Shown here: positions 30,090-38,379 of the stretch, piece after piece
How the letters are laid out: each line of letters starts with the position of its first letter
Position numbering within the stretch: the first letter of the stretch is position 1
Assembly (NCBI RefSeq): GCF_002086735.1
Contig: NZ_MVIJ01000018.1
Span: 39,606-103,605, forward strand
Length of the DNA: 64,000 nt
Source: Mycobacterium scrofulaceum
GTDB taxonomy: Bacteria; Actinomycetota; Actinomycetes; Mycobacteriales; Mycobacteriaceae
Direction: 5' to 3'
Translations under genes and position numbers: made by a program
The notes under the pieces: generated by a model
What the model was told of the DNA's origin: nothing
The model's database searches: none
What the model saw: the letters and a program-made list of their open reading frames with translations, nothing else

Positions 30090-30234
30090 TTCATTCCTCA
30101 CAAGTTGACCTGACTCCTGCATGAGTTCCAGGACTACGATGCCAAGTATGCCGCGCTTCCGTCAGAAAGGCTGCAATACTTGGCCGTTCTTTGGGTCGCT
30201 CCTGCCATCCCCAGGCCCCGAATCCGCAGAGTCG

Positions 30235-30263
30235 TTGACTTTAGTCAGTGCGATTCATAGATT
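30235..30263 (+). promoter_or_regulatory. Promoter with overlapping TGACTnnAGTCA operator before the SDR gene
   Basis: TTGACT (30235-30240) and TAGATT (30258-30263) are spaced by 17 bases and predict a start near 30270. The palindrome TGACTTTAGTCA (30236-30247) overlaps the -35, a classic repressor position. The rest of the 213-base gap is unremarkable. Confidence 0.6.
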
Positions 30264-30302
30264 GAACGGCGCACCAGTCACACGCGGCCGAAGGAGCCCA
30301 GG

Positions 30303-31091
30303 ATGGCCTTGGAGCAGTTCCGGTTGGACGGACAGGTCGCGATCGTCACCGGCGCGGGGAGGGGTGTCGGGGCGGGCATCGCCCGGGTGTTGGCGGAGGC
30401 CGGGGTCACGGTGGTCGGGACCGCCCGAACCGAAGCGGACATCGTGGGCACGATTGAGGCTATCGAGGCGGCGGGCGGCAAGGGGCTGGCGCTCGTAGCC
30501 GACGCAATCAGTCGTCCGGACGGAGAACGGGTCGTCAACACCGCCATGGAGCGTTTCGGCCGCATCGACATCCTCGTCAACAACGTCGGCGGGTCGGCCT
30601 ACGCGCGATTTCTGGATATCACCGACGAGGATTTCCGGCACACGTTCGACTGGTGTGTGACCTCCGCGTTCATCATGAGCCAACTCGTGGCGCCCCAGAT
30701 GCTCGACGCCGGAAATGGTTCCATCATCAACATCTCCTCGGGCTCGGCACGGTTCGGCATCCGGGCGCTCACCGCGTATTGCGTCGCGAAGGGCGGGCTG
30801 GAAGCGCTTACCCGCGCGATGGCACAGGAACTCGCGCCGAAGATTCGCGTCAACGCCATCGCCCTGGGTTCGTTCGCCACCGACGGCCTGAAGGGCAGCC
30901 TGGACCTGATGCCCGGGTCGCTGGAGAAGATGCAAGAGGCCACCCCGCTGCACCGGCTCGGTGACGTCGAAGACCTCGGGCGACTCGCGGTGTACCTCTG
31001 CACACGCGATTGTTACGCGACCAACGCGATCTTCCACGTCGACGGCGGCATCGACTCGAACAATTCACCTTTGCCGATACCCGATTACTGA
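30303..31091 (+). CDS. Short-chain dehydrogenase/reductase
   Basis: The 262-residue protein is a classical SDR. The cofactor motif TGAGRGVGAG (about residue 17) favours NAD(P)H, NNVGG is the structural Asn motif, ISSGS carries the catalytic Ser (about 144), and YCVAK supplies the Tyr and Lys (about 159-163). SDRs of this kind oxidise or reduce alcohols and ketones, often on lipid or steroid substrates; the substrate is not readable. An AAGGAG RBS lies 8 bases before the ATG. It is the first gene after a promoter bearing the TetR operator and is followed by an oxidoreductase gene, so both probably process the inducer or a derivative. Confidence 0.88.
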   Translation: MALEQFRLDGQVAIVTGAGRGVGAGIARVLAEAGVTVVGTARTEADIVGTIEAIEAAGGKGLALVADAISRPDGERVVNTAMERFGRIDILVNNVGGSAYARFLDITDEDFRHTFDWCVTSAFIMSQLVAPQMLDAGNGSIINISSGSARFGIRALTAYCVAKGGLEALTRAMAQELAPKIRVNAIALGSFATDGLKGSLDLMPGSLEKMQEATPLHRLGDVEDLGRLAVYLCTRDCYATNAIFHVDGGIDSNNSPLPIPDY

Positions 31092-31153
31092 CCTGCGCTC
31101 CGCGTCAACGCGTCATGATGGGTCGCAGCACCGCTGGAAGAACGAGGGTAACC

Positions 31154-32236
31154 GTGCGCAGAGTCGTCCAATTCTCCACCGGGAACGTCGGGCGGCACTC
31201 GCTGCGGGCGATCATCGGTAGACCCGATCTCGAACTGGTCGGGGTGCACGCCGCAAGCGCGGAGAAGGTCGGCCAGGACGCGGCGCGGCTGTGTGGGCTG
31301 GACCAACCCACCGGGATCGTCGCCACCGACGACGTCGACGCCCTGGTCGCCCTCGGGGCCGACTGCGTGGTTTACACATCCCAGGGTGAGACGCGACCGA
31401 TGGAAGCCATCGAGCAGATGGCCAAGTTCCTGGCGGCCGGTACCAATGTCGTTGGCACGTCGATGGTCTGGCTGGTCACCCCGCGCCACGCCGACGGTTG
31501 GCTGCGCGAGCCGTTGGAGCGTGCCTGTGCGGCCGGCAACACGTCGCTCTACGTCAACGGCATCGACCCCGGCTTCTCCGGGGATACGCTGGTCCACTCG
31601 GCGGTCAGCCTGACCACCCGCGTCTCTTCGATCACCGTGCAGGAGATCTTCGACTACGGAAACTATGACGACGCCGAGTTCACCGGTGCCGCAATGGGAT
31701 TCGGTTCAGCACCGGATGACGACTCGCCGATGATGTTCCTGCCCGGGGTGATCGTGTCGATGTGGGGAGGTCAGGTCCGCAGCTTGGCGGACAACCTCGA
31801 CATCAAGCTGGACGACGTGCGCCAACGAGTCGAACCGTGGTACACCCCGGAACGCATCGAGTGCGCGATGATGACGGTGGACCCCGGACGAATGGCCGCG
31901 GTGCGCTTCGCCACCGAGGGCGTGCGCGACGGCAAGCCGGTGATCACCCTCGAGCACGTCACCAGGCTCACCCACGCCGCGGCACCCGACTGGGAGTTCC
32001 CCCCCGACGGGCGTACCGGTGTGCACCGTGTCGTCGTGGAGGGCGAGCCCCGGGTGGAGATCAACACCCACGTTTCGCATCCGGTGCTGGATTCCACCGA
32101 TGCCGGCTGCATCGCCACGGCGGGCCGCGCCGTCAATGCGATCGACTGGGTATGCCGCGCCCCGCAAGGACTCATCGGCGTGGAGGACATCCCGCTGTCC
32201 GCGACGATGCGCGGCCTGATGTGGGACGAGCAGTAG
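31154..32236 (+). CDS. DapB-like NAD(P)H-dependent oxidoreductase
   Basis: The 360-residue protein has a dihydrodipicolinate-reductase-like Rossmann N-terminus: RVVQFSTGNVGRHSLRAI, then ELVGVHAASAEKVGQDA. The longer C-terminal domain is typical of the mycobacterial family often named NAD(P)H-dependent amine dehydrogenase. These are frequent neighbours of TetR regulators and SDRs in mycobacterial catabolic clusters, but few have a known reaction. The GTG at 31154 follows GAGGG; an ATG at 31115 would add 13 residues and is an alternative. It begins 62 bases after the SDR stop and is probably co-transcribed with it. Confidence 0.75.
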   Translation: MRRVVQFSTGNVGRHSLRAIIGRPDLELVGVHAASAEKVGQDAARLCGLDQPTGIVATDDVDALVALGADCVVYTSQGETRPMEAIEQMAKFLAAGTNVVGTSMVWLVTPRHADGWLREPLERACAAGNTSLYVNGIDPGFSGDTLVHSAVSLTTRVSSITVQEIFDYGNYDDAEFTGAAMGFGSAPDDDSPMMFLPGVIVSMWGGQVRSLADNLDIKLDDVRQRVEPWYTPERIECAMMTVDPGRMAAVRFATEGVRDGKPVITLEHVTRLTHAAAPDWEFPPDGRTGVHRVVVEGEPRVEINTHVSHPVLDSTDAGCIATAGRAVNAIDWVCRAPQGLIGVEDIPLSATMRGLMWDEQ

Positions 32237-32286
32237 GGCTTACAGCGGCCAGCTGTTCGGCCCGACCACATAACGCAGCGTGCCCG

Positions 32287-32488
32287 GTTTCCGGAGAGAT
32301 CTACACGGTCGGGGAGGGGCATGTCGCGCGGTTCTTCGTCGGCAGGACAACGGGTTTCTACGATCCGCCGCTGTCCATCGAAGGAGCGCGCGACCACCTC
32401 GACGAATTCGTGACGAAGCCGGCTACACGGCCCCGGGCGGGCGGCCGACGAGATGGGCGAACTGTTCGCGACCATCACGAACAGCTGA
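32287..32488 (+). pseudogene. Remnant of an SDR gene (C-terminal tail, two frameshifts)
   Basis: In one frame the DNA encodes SGEIYTVGEGHVARFFVGR and then a stretch ending in RDHLDEF. A second frame continues with DEAGYTAPGG and a third with ADEMGELFATITNS followed by a stop. Put together this is the usual C-terminal tail of a larger mycobacterial SDR. The catalytic part is missing and two frameshifts have broken the rest. It overlaps the 3' end of lppI by 14 bases and marks the right edge of the accessory block. Confidence 0.7.
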
Positions 32489-33146
32489 ACGCCACGCCGA
32501 CGCCGTCCGGTGCCGGCCCCGGCCGTAGGCAGCCGAACGGGTCGACGCCCGCGGGGCTCAGCCGCGCCGCCGATTGGTGGGCGTAGTTCACGCACGAGAG
32601 ACCGGTTTGGTCGGCGCGGCAACGATAGTCGCCGAATGACAAGGAATCACCGGTCGCCAGTTCGGGACCGTTGCCGTTGACGAACGGACCCGGGTCGGCC
32701 CGCGAGGAACCCACCTGCAGGTTCACTCCGTCGAAGGTCACCCAGCCGCCCTGCCAGTCACCGTAGGACGTCGGGGGCGCGGGCGGCGGACTGGTCAGGT
32801 TCACCAGGCATAGCAGGGTGCCCGCCGCATGCTTGGAATCGGTCAGGCAGGAGACTTTGCCGGCTGCCGCCGTAAAGGCGATGTCATTACCGAGTGGTGT
32901 GGTCGCACCGTCGCGGATGGCGTCGTGAAAGTGGCCCGGATCCGCGGGTCGCCCCGCCTCGATCCACCCGACGACGTCGGACATCCCGGCCCCGGTCGCC
33001 GGCGGGGCCGAGGGGGCCGGCGCCTTGCCGCCCGATGAGGTTGCGGACGCGCCCGCGGACGTCTGAGTTTGCTGGGCCTGGCCGCCCAGGGTGTGCGAGC
33101 ACCCGGCGACCAGTAACGACGCTGCGAGCAGCGCGGCGATCCGCAT
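32475..33146 (-). CDS. lppI: Lipoprotein LppI
   Basis: The 223-residue protein begins with MRIAALLAASLLVAGC, a lipoprotein signal peptide with the lipobox LVAGC (Cys16), so it should be secreted and lipid-anchored. A low-complexity Ser/Ala/Pro linker follows (about 20-52), then a domain of about 165 residues with several Cys (CLTDSK, LLCLVNL, YRCRADQTGLSCVNY, FGCLRP) that could form disulphides. Function is unknown. The signal peptide and place match M. tuberculosis LppI (Rv2046). It diverges from lipT across 78 bases. Confidence 0.85.
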   Translation of the reverse strand: MRIAALLAASLLVAGCSHTLGGQAQQTQTSAGASATSSGGKAPAPSAPPATGAGMSDVVGWIEAGRPADPGHFHDAIRDGATTPLGNDIAFTAAAGKVSCLTDSKHAAGTLLCLVNLTSPPPAPPTSYGDWQGGWVTFDGVNLQVGSSRADPGPFVNGNGPELATGDSLSFGDYRCRADQTGLSCVNYAHQSAARLSPAGVDPFGCLRPGPAPDGVGVAFSCS

Positions 33147-33212
33147 CCCGCCAGGCTAACCGCCATGCGGCGAAATAAGGCGCTGCGCGCGCGTTACGCC
33201 GGTGGTGTCGGC

Positions 33213-33218
33213 TACCGT
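33213..33218 (+). promoter_or_regulatory. Leaderless -10 element TACCGT
   Basis: TACCGT ends 6 bases before the ATG at 33225 and no RBS is seen, favouring that start over an upstream in-frame ATG at 33165. Confidence 0.4.
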
Positions 33219-33224
33219 CGGGTT

Positions 33225-34730
33225 ATGCATCAGCGCACTGTCCGCGCACGCACGACCATTGGCACTGTGGAAGGCTTCACCCGCGACGGCGTCCACCGCT
33301 GGCGATCCGTCCCATACGCCCGGCCCCCCGTCGGACCCCTGCGCTTACGGGCCCCCCAGCCCGCACAGCCGTGGTCGGGCGTGCGGCACTGCCACGGATT
33401 CGCCAACTGCGCGCCCCAGCAGCGCCGCTACACCATGCTCGGAGTCGGTCGCTACCAGCCGATGGGGGAGGACTGCCTGACCCTCAACGTCGTCACCCCC
33501 GAGGCGCAGGCGGAAGCGCCGTTGCCCGTCATGGTCTTCATCCACGGCGGTGGCTACATCCTGGGCAGCTCGGCCACGCCGCTCTACGACGGCGCCGCCT
33601 TGGCGCGCCGCGGTTGCGTGTACGTGTCGGTGAACTACCGGCTCGGCGCATTGGGATGCCTGGACCTGTCGTCCCTTTCGACGCCGGATGTCACCATCGA
33701 CAGCAACCTGTTCCTGCGCGACCTGGTGATGGCGTTGCGCTGGGTGAAGGACAACATCTCGGCGTTCGGCGGCGATCCGGACAACGTCACCATCTTCGGG
33801 GAGAGCGCCGGCGCGCACATCACCGCCACCCTGTTGGCCGTGCCCGCCGCCGAAGGACTGTTCGCCCGGGCCATTTCGGAGAGCCCGGCCTCCGGCATGG
33901 TTCGCTCCCCGGAGACCGCCGCGGAATTCGCGACCCGCTTCGCCGAACTGCTGGGCGCGCGCCCGCACGACGCCGCCGAGGCGCTGATGCGGGCGTCGGC
34001 GACGCAACTGGTGGACGCGCAACACCGGCTGATCGATCAGGGCATGGAGGACAGGTTGGGCGCTTTCCCGATCGGTCCGGTCGCCGGTGACGACGTCGTG
34101 CCCGTCGACCCCGTCGAGGCGATGCGCGGGGGCAGCGCGCACCGGGTGCCGCTGATCGTGGGCACCAACGCCGAAGAGGGCCGCCTGTTCACCCGGTTCC
34201 TCAAGATGTTGCCGACCAATGAAGCGATGATCGAGGAGCTGCTGGCCGACACGGAACCGGCTGCGCGTGAACGCATCACCGCCGCCTACCCGGATTACCC
34301 GGCGCCGTCGGCGTGCATCCAGCTCGGCGGTGACTTCGCCTTCGGCTCGGCGGCCTGGCAGATCGCCGAGGCCCACAGCGCGCACGCACCCACCTACCTC
34401 TACCGGTACGACTACGCGCCGCGCACGCTGCGCTGGTCGGGCCTCGGCGCGACGCATGCCACCGAGTTGCTGGCCGTCTTCGACGTCTACCGCACCCGCT
34501 TCGGTGCCCTGCTGACCGCCGCGGCGGACCGGCGCGCCGCGCTGCGCGTCAGCAACCAGGTGCAACGGCGGTGGCGGTCCTTCAGCCGCACCGGGGCCCC
34601 GGGCGACGACTGGCCCGCCTACACCACCGCCGACCGTGCCGTCATGGTCTTCGACCGCAAGAGCCGCGTCGAGTTCGATCCACATCCGCACCGCCGGATT
34701 GCCTGGGACGGCTTCTCCCTGGCGCGGTGA
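33225..34730 (+). CDS. lipT: Type-B carboxylesterase LipT
   Basis: The 501-residue esterase shows the carboxylesterase family pattern. The oxyanion-hole segment is VFIHGGGYILGS and the catalytic Ser lies in IFGESAGAH. The acid is in VGTNAEEGRLF and the His in LGATHATEL. Such enzymes hydrolyse short- to medium-chain esters; LipT (Rv2045c) is the M. tuberculosis equivalent. No signal peptide is visible. The chosen start removes 20 N-terminal residues that read as low-complexity basic sequence and sits 6 bases after a TANNNT element. The next gene begins 17 bases after the stop. Confidence 0.9.
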   Translation: MHQRTVRARTTIGTVEGFTRDGVHRWRSVPYARPPVGPLRLRAPQPAQPWSGVRHCHGFANCAPQQRRYTMLGVGRYQPMGEDCLTLNVVTPEAQAEAPLPVMVFIHGGGYILGSSATPLYDGAALARRGCVYVSVNYRLGALGCLDLSSLSTPDVTIDSNLFLRDLVMALRWVKDNISAFGGDPDNVTIFGESAGAHITATLLAVPAAEGLFARAISESPASGMVRSPETAAEFATRFAELLGARPHDAAEALMRASATQLVDAQHRLIDQGMEDRLGAFPIGPVAGDDVVPVDPVEAMRGGSAHRVPLIVGTNAEEGRLFTRFLKMLPTNEAMIEELLADTEPAARERITAAYPDYPAPSACIQLGGDFAFGSAAWQIAEAHSAHAPTYLYRYDYAPRTLRWSGLGATHATELLAVFDVYRTRFGALLTAAADRRAALRVSNQVQRRWRSFSRTGAPGDDWPAYTTADRAVMVFDRKSRVEFDPHPHRRIAWDGFSLAR

Positions 34731-34747
34731 CCTGGCACGCTGACCTC

Positions 34748-36760
34748 ATGCATGCCGAGACCGAACAAGTCATCGAACGCCCCGAAGATCTCACCGCCGC
34801 GTGGCTGGCCACGGCGATCGGCGCGGGACCGATCGCCGAGTTTGACGTCGAGCGCATCGGGACCGGGCAGATGAGCGAGTGCTACCGGGTCCGGCTGCGT
34901 TACGCCGACGGTGCGGCGGGCCCGGCCGGGCCCGAGTCGGTCGTGCTCAAGGTGGCGGCCACCGACCCGGTGAGCCGGCAAACGGGGCTGGCCCTGGGCC
35001 TCTACGAGCGGGAGGTGCGGTTTTACGGGGACATCGCGCCACGCCTGGGTGGCCCGATAGCGCCGTGCTACCACGCCGCCGTCGACACCGCGACGGGTGT
35101 GTTCGATCTACTGCTCGGCGACGCCGGGCCGGCGGTCGTCGGGGACGAAATCGCAGGCGCGACAGCCGATCAGGCGCAGCTGTGTGTCGTGGAGCTGGGG
35201 CGTCTGCACGGCCCGCTGCTGGGCGACCCCACACTGGCCGAGGCGCCGTGGCTGAACCGTGAGTCGCCGCTCAACCAGGGGATGATCACCCCGCTGTACG
35301 CCGGGTTCGTCGACCGCTACGGAGACCAGATCGCGCCGGAGCACCGCATGGTGTGCGAACGGCTCGTCGCGTCCTTCGACGGGTACCTGGCGGCCGAGTC
35401 GGCGCCCGACCGCATCCAGGGCCTGATGCACGGCGACTACCGGCTGGACAACCTGCTGTTCGGCACCGCCGGGGCCGAACGTCCGTTGACGGTCGTTGAC
35501 TGGCAGACGGTTTCGTGGGGCCCGGCGCTGACCGACCTCGCGTATTTCCTGGGCTGTGCGCTGCCGACACCGGACCGCCGGGAGCACTACGACGCGTTGC
35601 TGCGGGCCTACCACGAGGCGCTGGGGCCGGCGGCTCCCCTCACGCTCGCCGAGGTCGCCGAAGGGGTTCGCCGCCAAAGCTTTTTCGGCGTGATGATGGC
35701 GATCGTGTCCTCGATGCTGGTGGAGCGCACCGAGCGGGGCGACCGGATGTTCATGACCATGCTGCAGCGGCACTGCGACCACGTGCTCGACACGGACGCG
35801 CTGGCGACCCTGCCCGTCGCGCAGACGCCGGAACCGTTGCGGCCCACCGAGGAGGACGAACACGCGCACGCTCCGACCGACGAACCGCTCTGGAGCGAGA
35901 GCTGGTACGCCGACTTCGCCGATGTGGCACAGGGATTGGGCGGCTGGTTTCGTCTCGGTTTGATCGCCAACGAACACAAGGCATGGGTGCACGCGCTGCT
36001 GTGCGGCCCCGGCATGGCGACGGTGGCCGTCGACGCGCAAGTGCCGCTGCCTGCCGACCCGTGGGAGGTGCGTGGCGATTCCTTGGAGCTCGGCCATTGC
36101 GCCACCACGCCGCTACGGGCCTACCGCGTGGACCTGCGTGCGCGCGCCCAGGCCTATCCCGATCCGTCCGCGCTGCTGCGGGGCGAGCCGGGCACGCCCG
36201 TCGAGATGACGATGAACCTGGTGTGGGCGACCGACGGCGCCCCGTACAAATACCGCGTGACGACGCGTTACGAGGTCCCGTGCACCGTCTCGGGCACCGT
36301 CACCGTCGACGACGCCGCCTACCGACTCGAGTCGGTCCCCGGCCAGCGCGACCACTCCTGGGGTGTGCGCGACTGGTGGAGCATGGACTGGATGTGGAGT
36401 GCGCTGCATCTCGACGACGGCACCCACCTGCACGGCGTGAACATCCGGATTCCCGGCGCACCGGCCTTCAGCATCGGCTACAGCCAGGACGCCGGTGGAG
36501 CCGTCACCGACCTGCAAACCGTGGAATCGCGAGAAACTTTCGGCGCCAACGGGTTACCGCAAACCGCCAGCGTAACGCTGAACCCGGGCGACGTCATCGC
36601 GGACGTCGACGTCCGCGGCCACGCACCGGTCCGGCTCACCGCTGCCGACGGCCGGGTGAGCCAGTTCCCGCGGGCCTGGGCAACCGTCACGACGGCCGAC
36701 GGCCGCGGCGGGGTCGGCTGGCTGGAATGGAACCGCAACCTCGGCGAACGGTCCGAGTGA
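34748..36760 (+). CDS. Phosphotransferase-like kinase fused to a lipocalin-like (CrtC/AttH-type) domain
   Basis: The 670-residue protein has two parts. Residues 1-370 are an aminoglycoside-phosphotransferase/choline-kinase-like domain, with the catalytic loop GLMHGDYRLDNLLF and the metal Asp in VVDWQTVSWGPALTDLAYF. Residues 390-670 resemble the CrtC/AttH-type double-lipocalin-like proteins, including RDHSWGVRDWWSMDWMW. The fusion suggests recognition and phosphorylation of a hydrophobic small molecule, but no substrate is known to me. At this place M. tuberculosis has only the short Rv2044c, so the gene may be decayed there. The start is chosen because upstream sequence is antisense-like and lies inside lipT. 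Its stop overlaps the gluconokinase start (GTGA). Confidence 0.7.
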   Translation: MHAETEQVIERPEDLTAAWLATAIGAGPIAEFDVERIGTGQMSECYRVRLRYADGAAGPAGPESVVLKVAATDPVSRQTGLALGLYEREVRFYGDIAPRLGGPIAPCYHAAVDTATGVFDLLLGDAGPAVVGDEIAGATADQAQLCVVELGRLHGPLLGDPTLAEAPWLNRESPLNQGMITPLYAGFVDRYGDQIAPEHRMVCERLVASFDGYLAAESAPDRIQGLMHGDYRLDNLLFGTAGAERPLTVVDWQTVSWGPALTDLAYFLGCALPTPDRREHYDALLRAYHEALGPAAPLTLAEVAEGVRRQSFFGVMMAIVSSMLVERTERGDRMFMTMLQRHCDHVLDTDALATLPVAQTPEPLRPTEEDEHAHAPTDEPLWSESWYADFADVAQGLGGWFRLGLIANEHKAWVHALLCGPGMATVAVDAQVPLPADPWEVRGDSLELGHCATTPLRAYRVDLRARAQAYPDPSALLRGEPGTPVEMTMNLVWATDGAPYKYRVTTRYEVPCTVSGTVTVDDAAYRLESVPGQRDHSWGVRDWWSMDWMWSALHLDDGTHLHGVNIRIPGAPAFSIGYSQDAGGAVTDLQTVESRETFGANGLPQTASVTLNPGDVIADVDVRGHAPVRLTAADGRVSQFPRAWATVTTADGRGGVGWLEWNRNLGERSE

Positions 36761-37251
36761 GGCCACCGGCGCCCGTCGTCGTGATGGGCGTCTCGGGGTC
36801 GGGCAAGTCGACCGTGGGGATGAGACTCGCGCAACGCTTAGGGGTTCCGTTCGTCGACGCCGACACCCTGCATCCGCCGGCGAACATCGCCAAGATGGCT
36901 TCGGGGGAACCGCTCGACGACGACGATCGCCGCCCCTGGCTCGACCGGGTCGGCGAGTGGTTGGCCGGCCACCGCGGCGGCGGCGTGGTGAGTTGTTCGG
37001 CGCTCAAACGCGCCTACCGCGACCGGTTGCGCGCCCACTGCCCGCAAGTCCGGTTTCTGCACCTGGCCGGCCCGCCGGCGCTCATCGGCGGGCGGCTGGC
37101 CGTCCGGACCGATCACTTCATGCCGGCCGCACTACTGAGCTCGCAGTTCGACGCGCTGGAACCCCTCGGCGCCGACGAGGCCGGCGTTACCCTCAGCGTC
37201 GACCAGGGCGTCGACGCGATCGTCGAAGGCTATTTACGGGCCGGCGCCTGA
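36757..37251 (+). CDS. gntK: Gluconokinase
   Basis: The 164-residue protein is a small P-loop gluconate kinase. It has Walker A GVSGSGKS near the start, FVDADTLHPPANIAKMASG (the substrate-binding stretch), the LTDxDR-equivalent DDDDRRPWLDRVGEWL, and VVSCSALKRAYRDRLR. It phosphorylates D-gluconate to 6-phosphogluconate for the pentose-phosphate pathway. The GTG start overlaps the preceding stop by 4 bases, so translation is coupled to the kinase/lipocalin gene. The length is usual for the family. Confidence 0.92.
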   Translation: MRPPAPVVVMGVSGSGKSTVGMRLAQRLGVPFVDADTLHPPANIAKMASGEPLDDDDRRPWLDRVGEWLAGHRGGGVVSCSALKRAYRDRLRAHCPQVRFLHLAGPPALIGGRLAVRTDHFMPAALLSSQFDALEPLGADEAGVTLSVDQGVDAIVEGYLRAGA

Positions 37252-37255
37252 ACCG

Positions 37256-38284
37256 TCAGGCCAGCTTGCGACGCCCGGTCTTGACCTGCTCACCCAGGCG
37301 CTCGCGCGCGGTGTCCGCCAGGTAGCCGCCGCGAGCGCGGGCCGTGTCGGCGAGGTAGGTGCCCCGCGCCCGCGCGGTGTCGGCGAAGTCCTCGCCGCGA
37401 TCCAGGGCGGTGCTCGCCAATTCTTCGCCGCGTTTGCGGGCTTTCTTGGCCAGCTTCTCGCTGCGCTTACGCGCCTTCTCGGCCAGCGGCGCGGCCCAGT
37501 CGGCGGCTTCGTCCGCCAGTTCCTCGCCGCGCTTGCGCGCCTTCTTGGCCAGCGGCGCGGCTCGTTCGGCCGCCTCTTCGGCGAGTTCTTCGCCGCGCTT
37601 GCGCGCCTTTTTGGCCAGCGGCTTGCCCCGATCGGCCGCCGTGCTGGCGAATTCCCGCCCGCGTTCGAGCGCTGCCTCGGCGTACGGTGCGCCTCGCTCG
37701 GCGGCGGTGCTGGCCAGTTCGCGACCGCGTTCCGCGCCGATCTGCAGGCCATGGACGAGCTTTTCGCCGAACTCCGAGAAGTCCGTGTCGAAGCCGTCGT
37801 CGGAGCCGGGCAGCGTCGACGACACCCGCTCGGAGAGCCGCTCGGCCGCGCGGCGGCCCCGCCACCCCAGCGACGGCTTGCCCGCGGTGTCGGCCGACGC
37901 GATCAACAACCCGCCCACCAGGCTGAGGTCGGTGAGGAATTGCTGGCGCTTCTGCGCTTTGGCCTGCGGGTCGCTTTCGTTCCAGAATGAGTGCGCCCCG
38001 AGGTTGGCCGGCAACACCGTGAACGCGAGCGCGGCCGACGCGACGCGCGGCAGCTTGCCGGTGGCCAGCAACAGGCCGCCGCCGATCTGTACGGCGGCGG
38101 TGATTTGCGCGAACGTCTCGGGGTCGCTCGGAATGTTGCCGCTCACCGAATTCGGTAGCGCCTGCAAACCGTCCACCGCGGGAGCGGCCGCGGCCGCCGC
38201 AGATTTCGGGTTGAGCAGGGAATTGACTCCTTGGCCGATGAAAGCCACTGAAAGCAACGGGCGCGCGATTCTGCGGATGACCAT
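37256..38284 (-). CDS. DoxX family membrane protein with a 14-unit 11-residue repeat tail
   Basis: The 342-residue protein starts with a DoxX-type four-helix domain (residues 1-140), including SVAFIGQGVNSLLNP, ITAAVQIGGGLLLATG, FTVLPANLGAHSFW and LSLVGGLLIASAD. An acidic linker follows, then 14 consecutive 11-residue units (residues about 184-337) such as RKRGEELADEA and RARGTYLADTA. The periodic R-x-R-G-x-x-L-A pattern predicts a long amphipathic or coiled helix, charged on one face and Ala/Leu-rich on the other. DoxX proteins act in membrane redox and sulfur chemistry. The tail is not part of the family and may bind membrane or assemble the protein. The ATG at 38284 is chosen as the start of the DoxX domain. 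Confidence 0.8.
   Translation of the reverse strand: MVIRRIARPLLSVAFIGQGVNSLLNPKSAAAAAAPAVDGLQALPNSVSGNIPSDPETFAQITAAVQIGGGLLLATGKLPRVASAALAFTVLPANLGAHSFWNESDPQAKAQKRQQFLTDLSLVGGLLIASADTAGKPSLGWRGRRAAERLSERVSSTLPGSDDGFDTDFSEFGEKLVHGLQIGAERGRELASTAAERGAPYAEAALERGREFASTAADRGKPLAKKARKRGEELAEEAAERAAPLAKKARKRGEELADEAADWAAPLAEKARKRSEKLAKKARKRGEELASTALDRGEDFADTARARGTYLADTARARGGYLADTARERLGEQVKTGRRKLA
37274..37735 (-). repeat. Fourteen 33-bp imperfect units encoding hendecad repeats
   Basis: Fourteen 33-base units in one frame encode 11-residue repeats of the form (A/R)-x-R-G-x-x-L-A-x-x-A at the C-terminus of the DoxX-like protein. Units differ at many bases, so the array is old and maintained at protein level. 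Confidence 0.85.
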
Positions 38285-38366
38285 GGCCCGTGTATTACCC
38301 GACTGGTTGGCGAACAAACCGCCCCGGCCATAAGCCCAGCTGGCCGACCCGCCGTTGCGGCGCGGA

Positions 38367-38372
38367 TAAGGT
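38367..38372 (+). promoter_or_regulatory. Leaderless -10 element TAAGGT before pncA
   Basis: TAAGGT ends 7 bases before the pncA GTG at 38380, and no RBS is visible, suggesting transcription from the start codon. Confidence 0.45.
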
Positions 38373-38379
38373 GAGACCC

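Noticed and set aside
32280..32528. An 82-codon plus-strand frame as a gene
   Set aside because: The DNA is better explained as a frameshifted SDR C-terminal remnant; each piece matches in a different frame.
37274..37735. A CRISPR-like array
   Set aside because: The repeated units are contiguous, imperfect, 33 bases long and in frame within a protein; there are no spacers.
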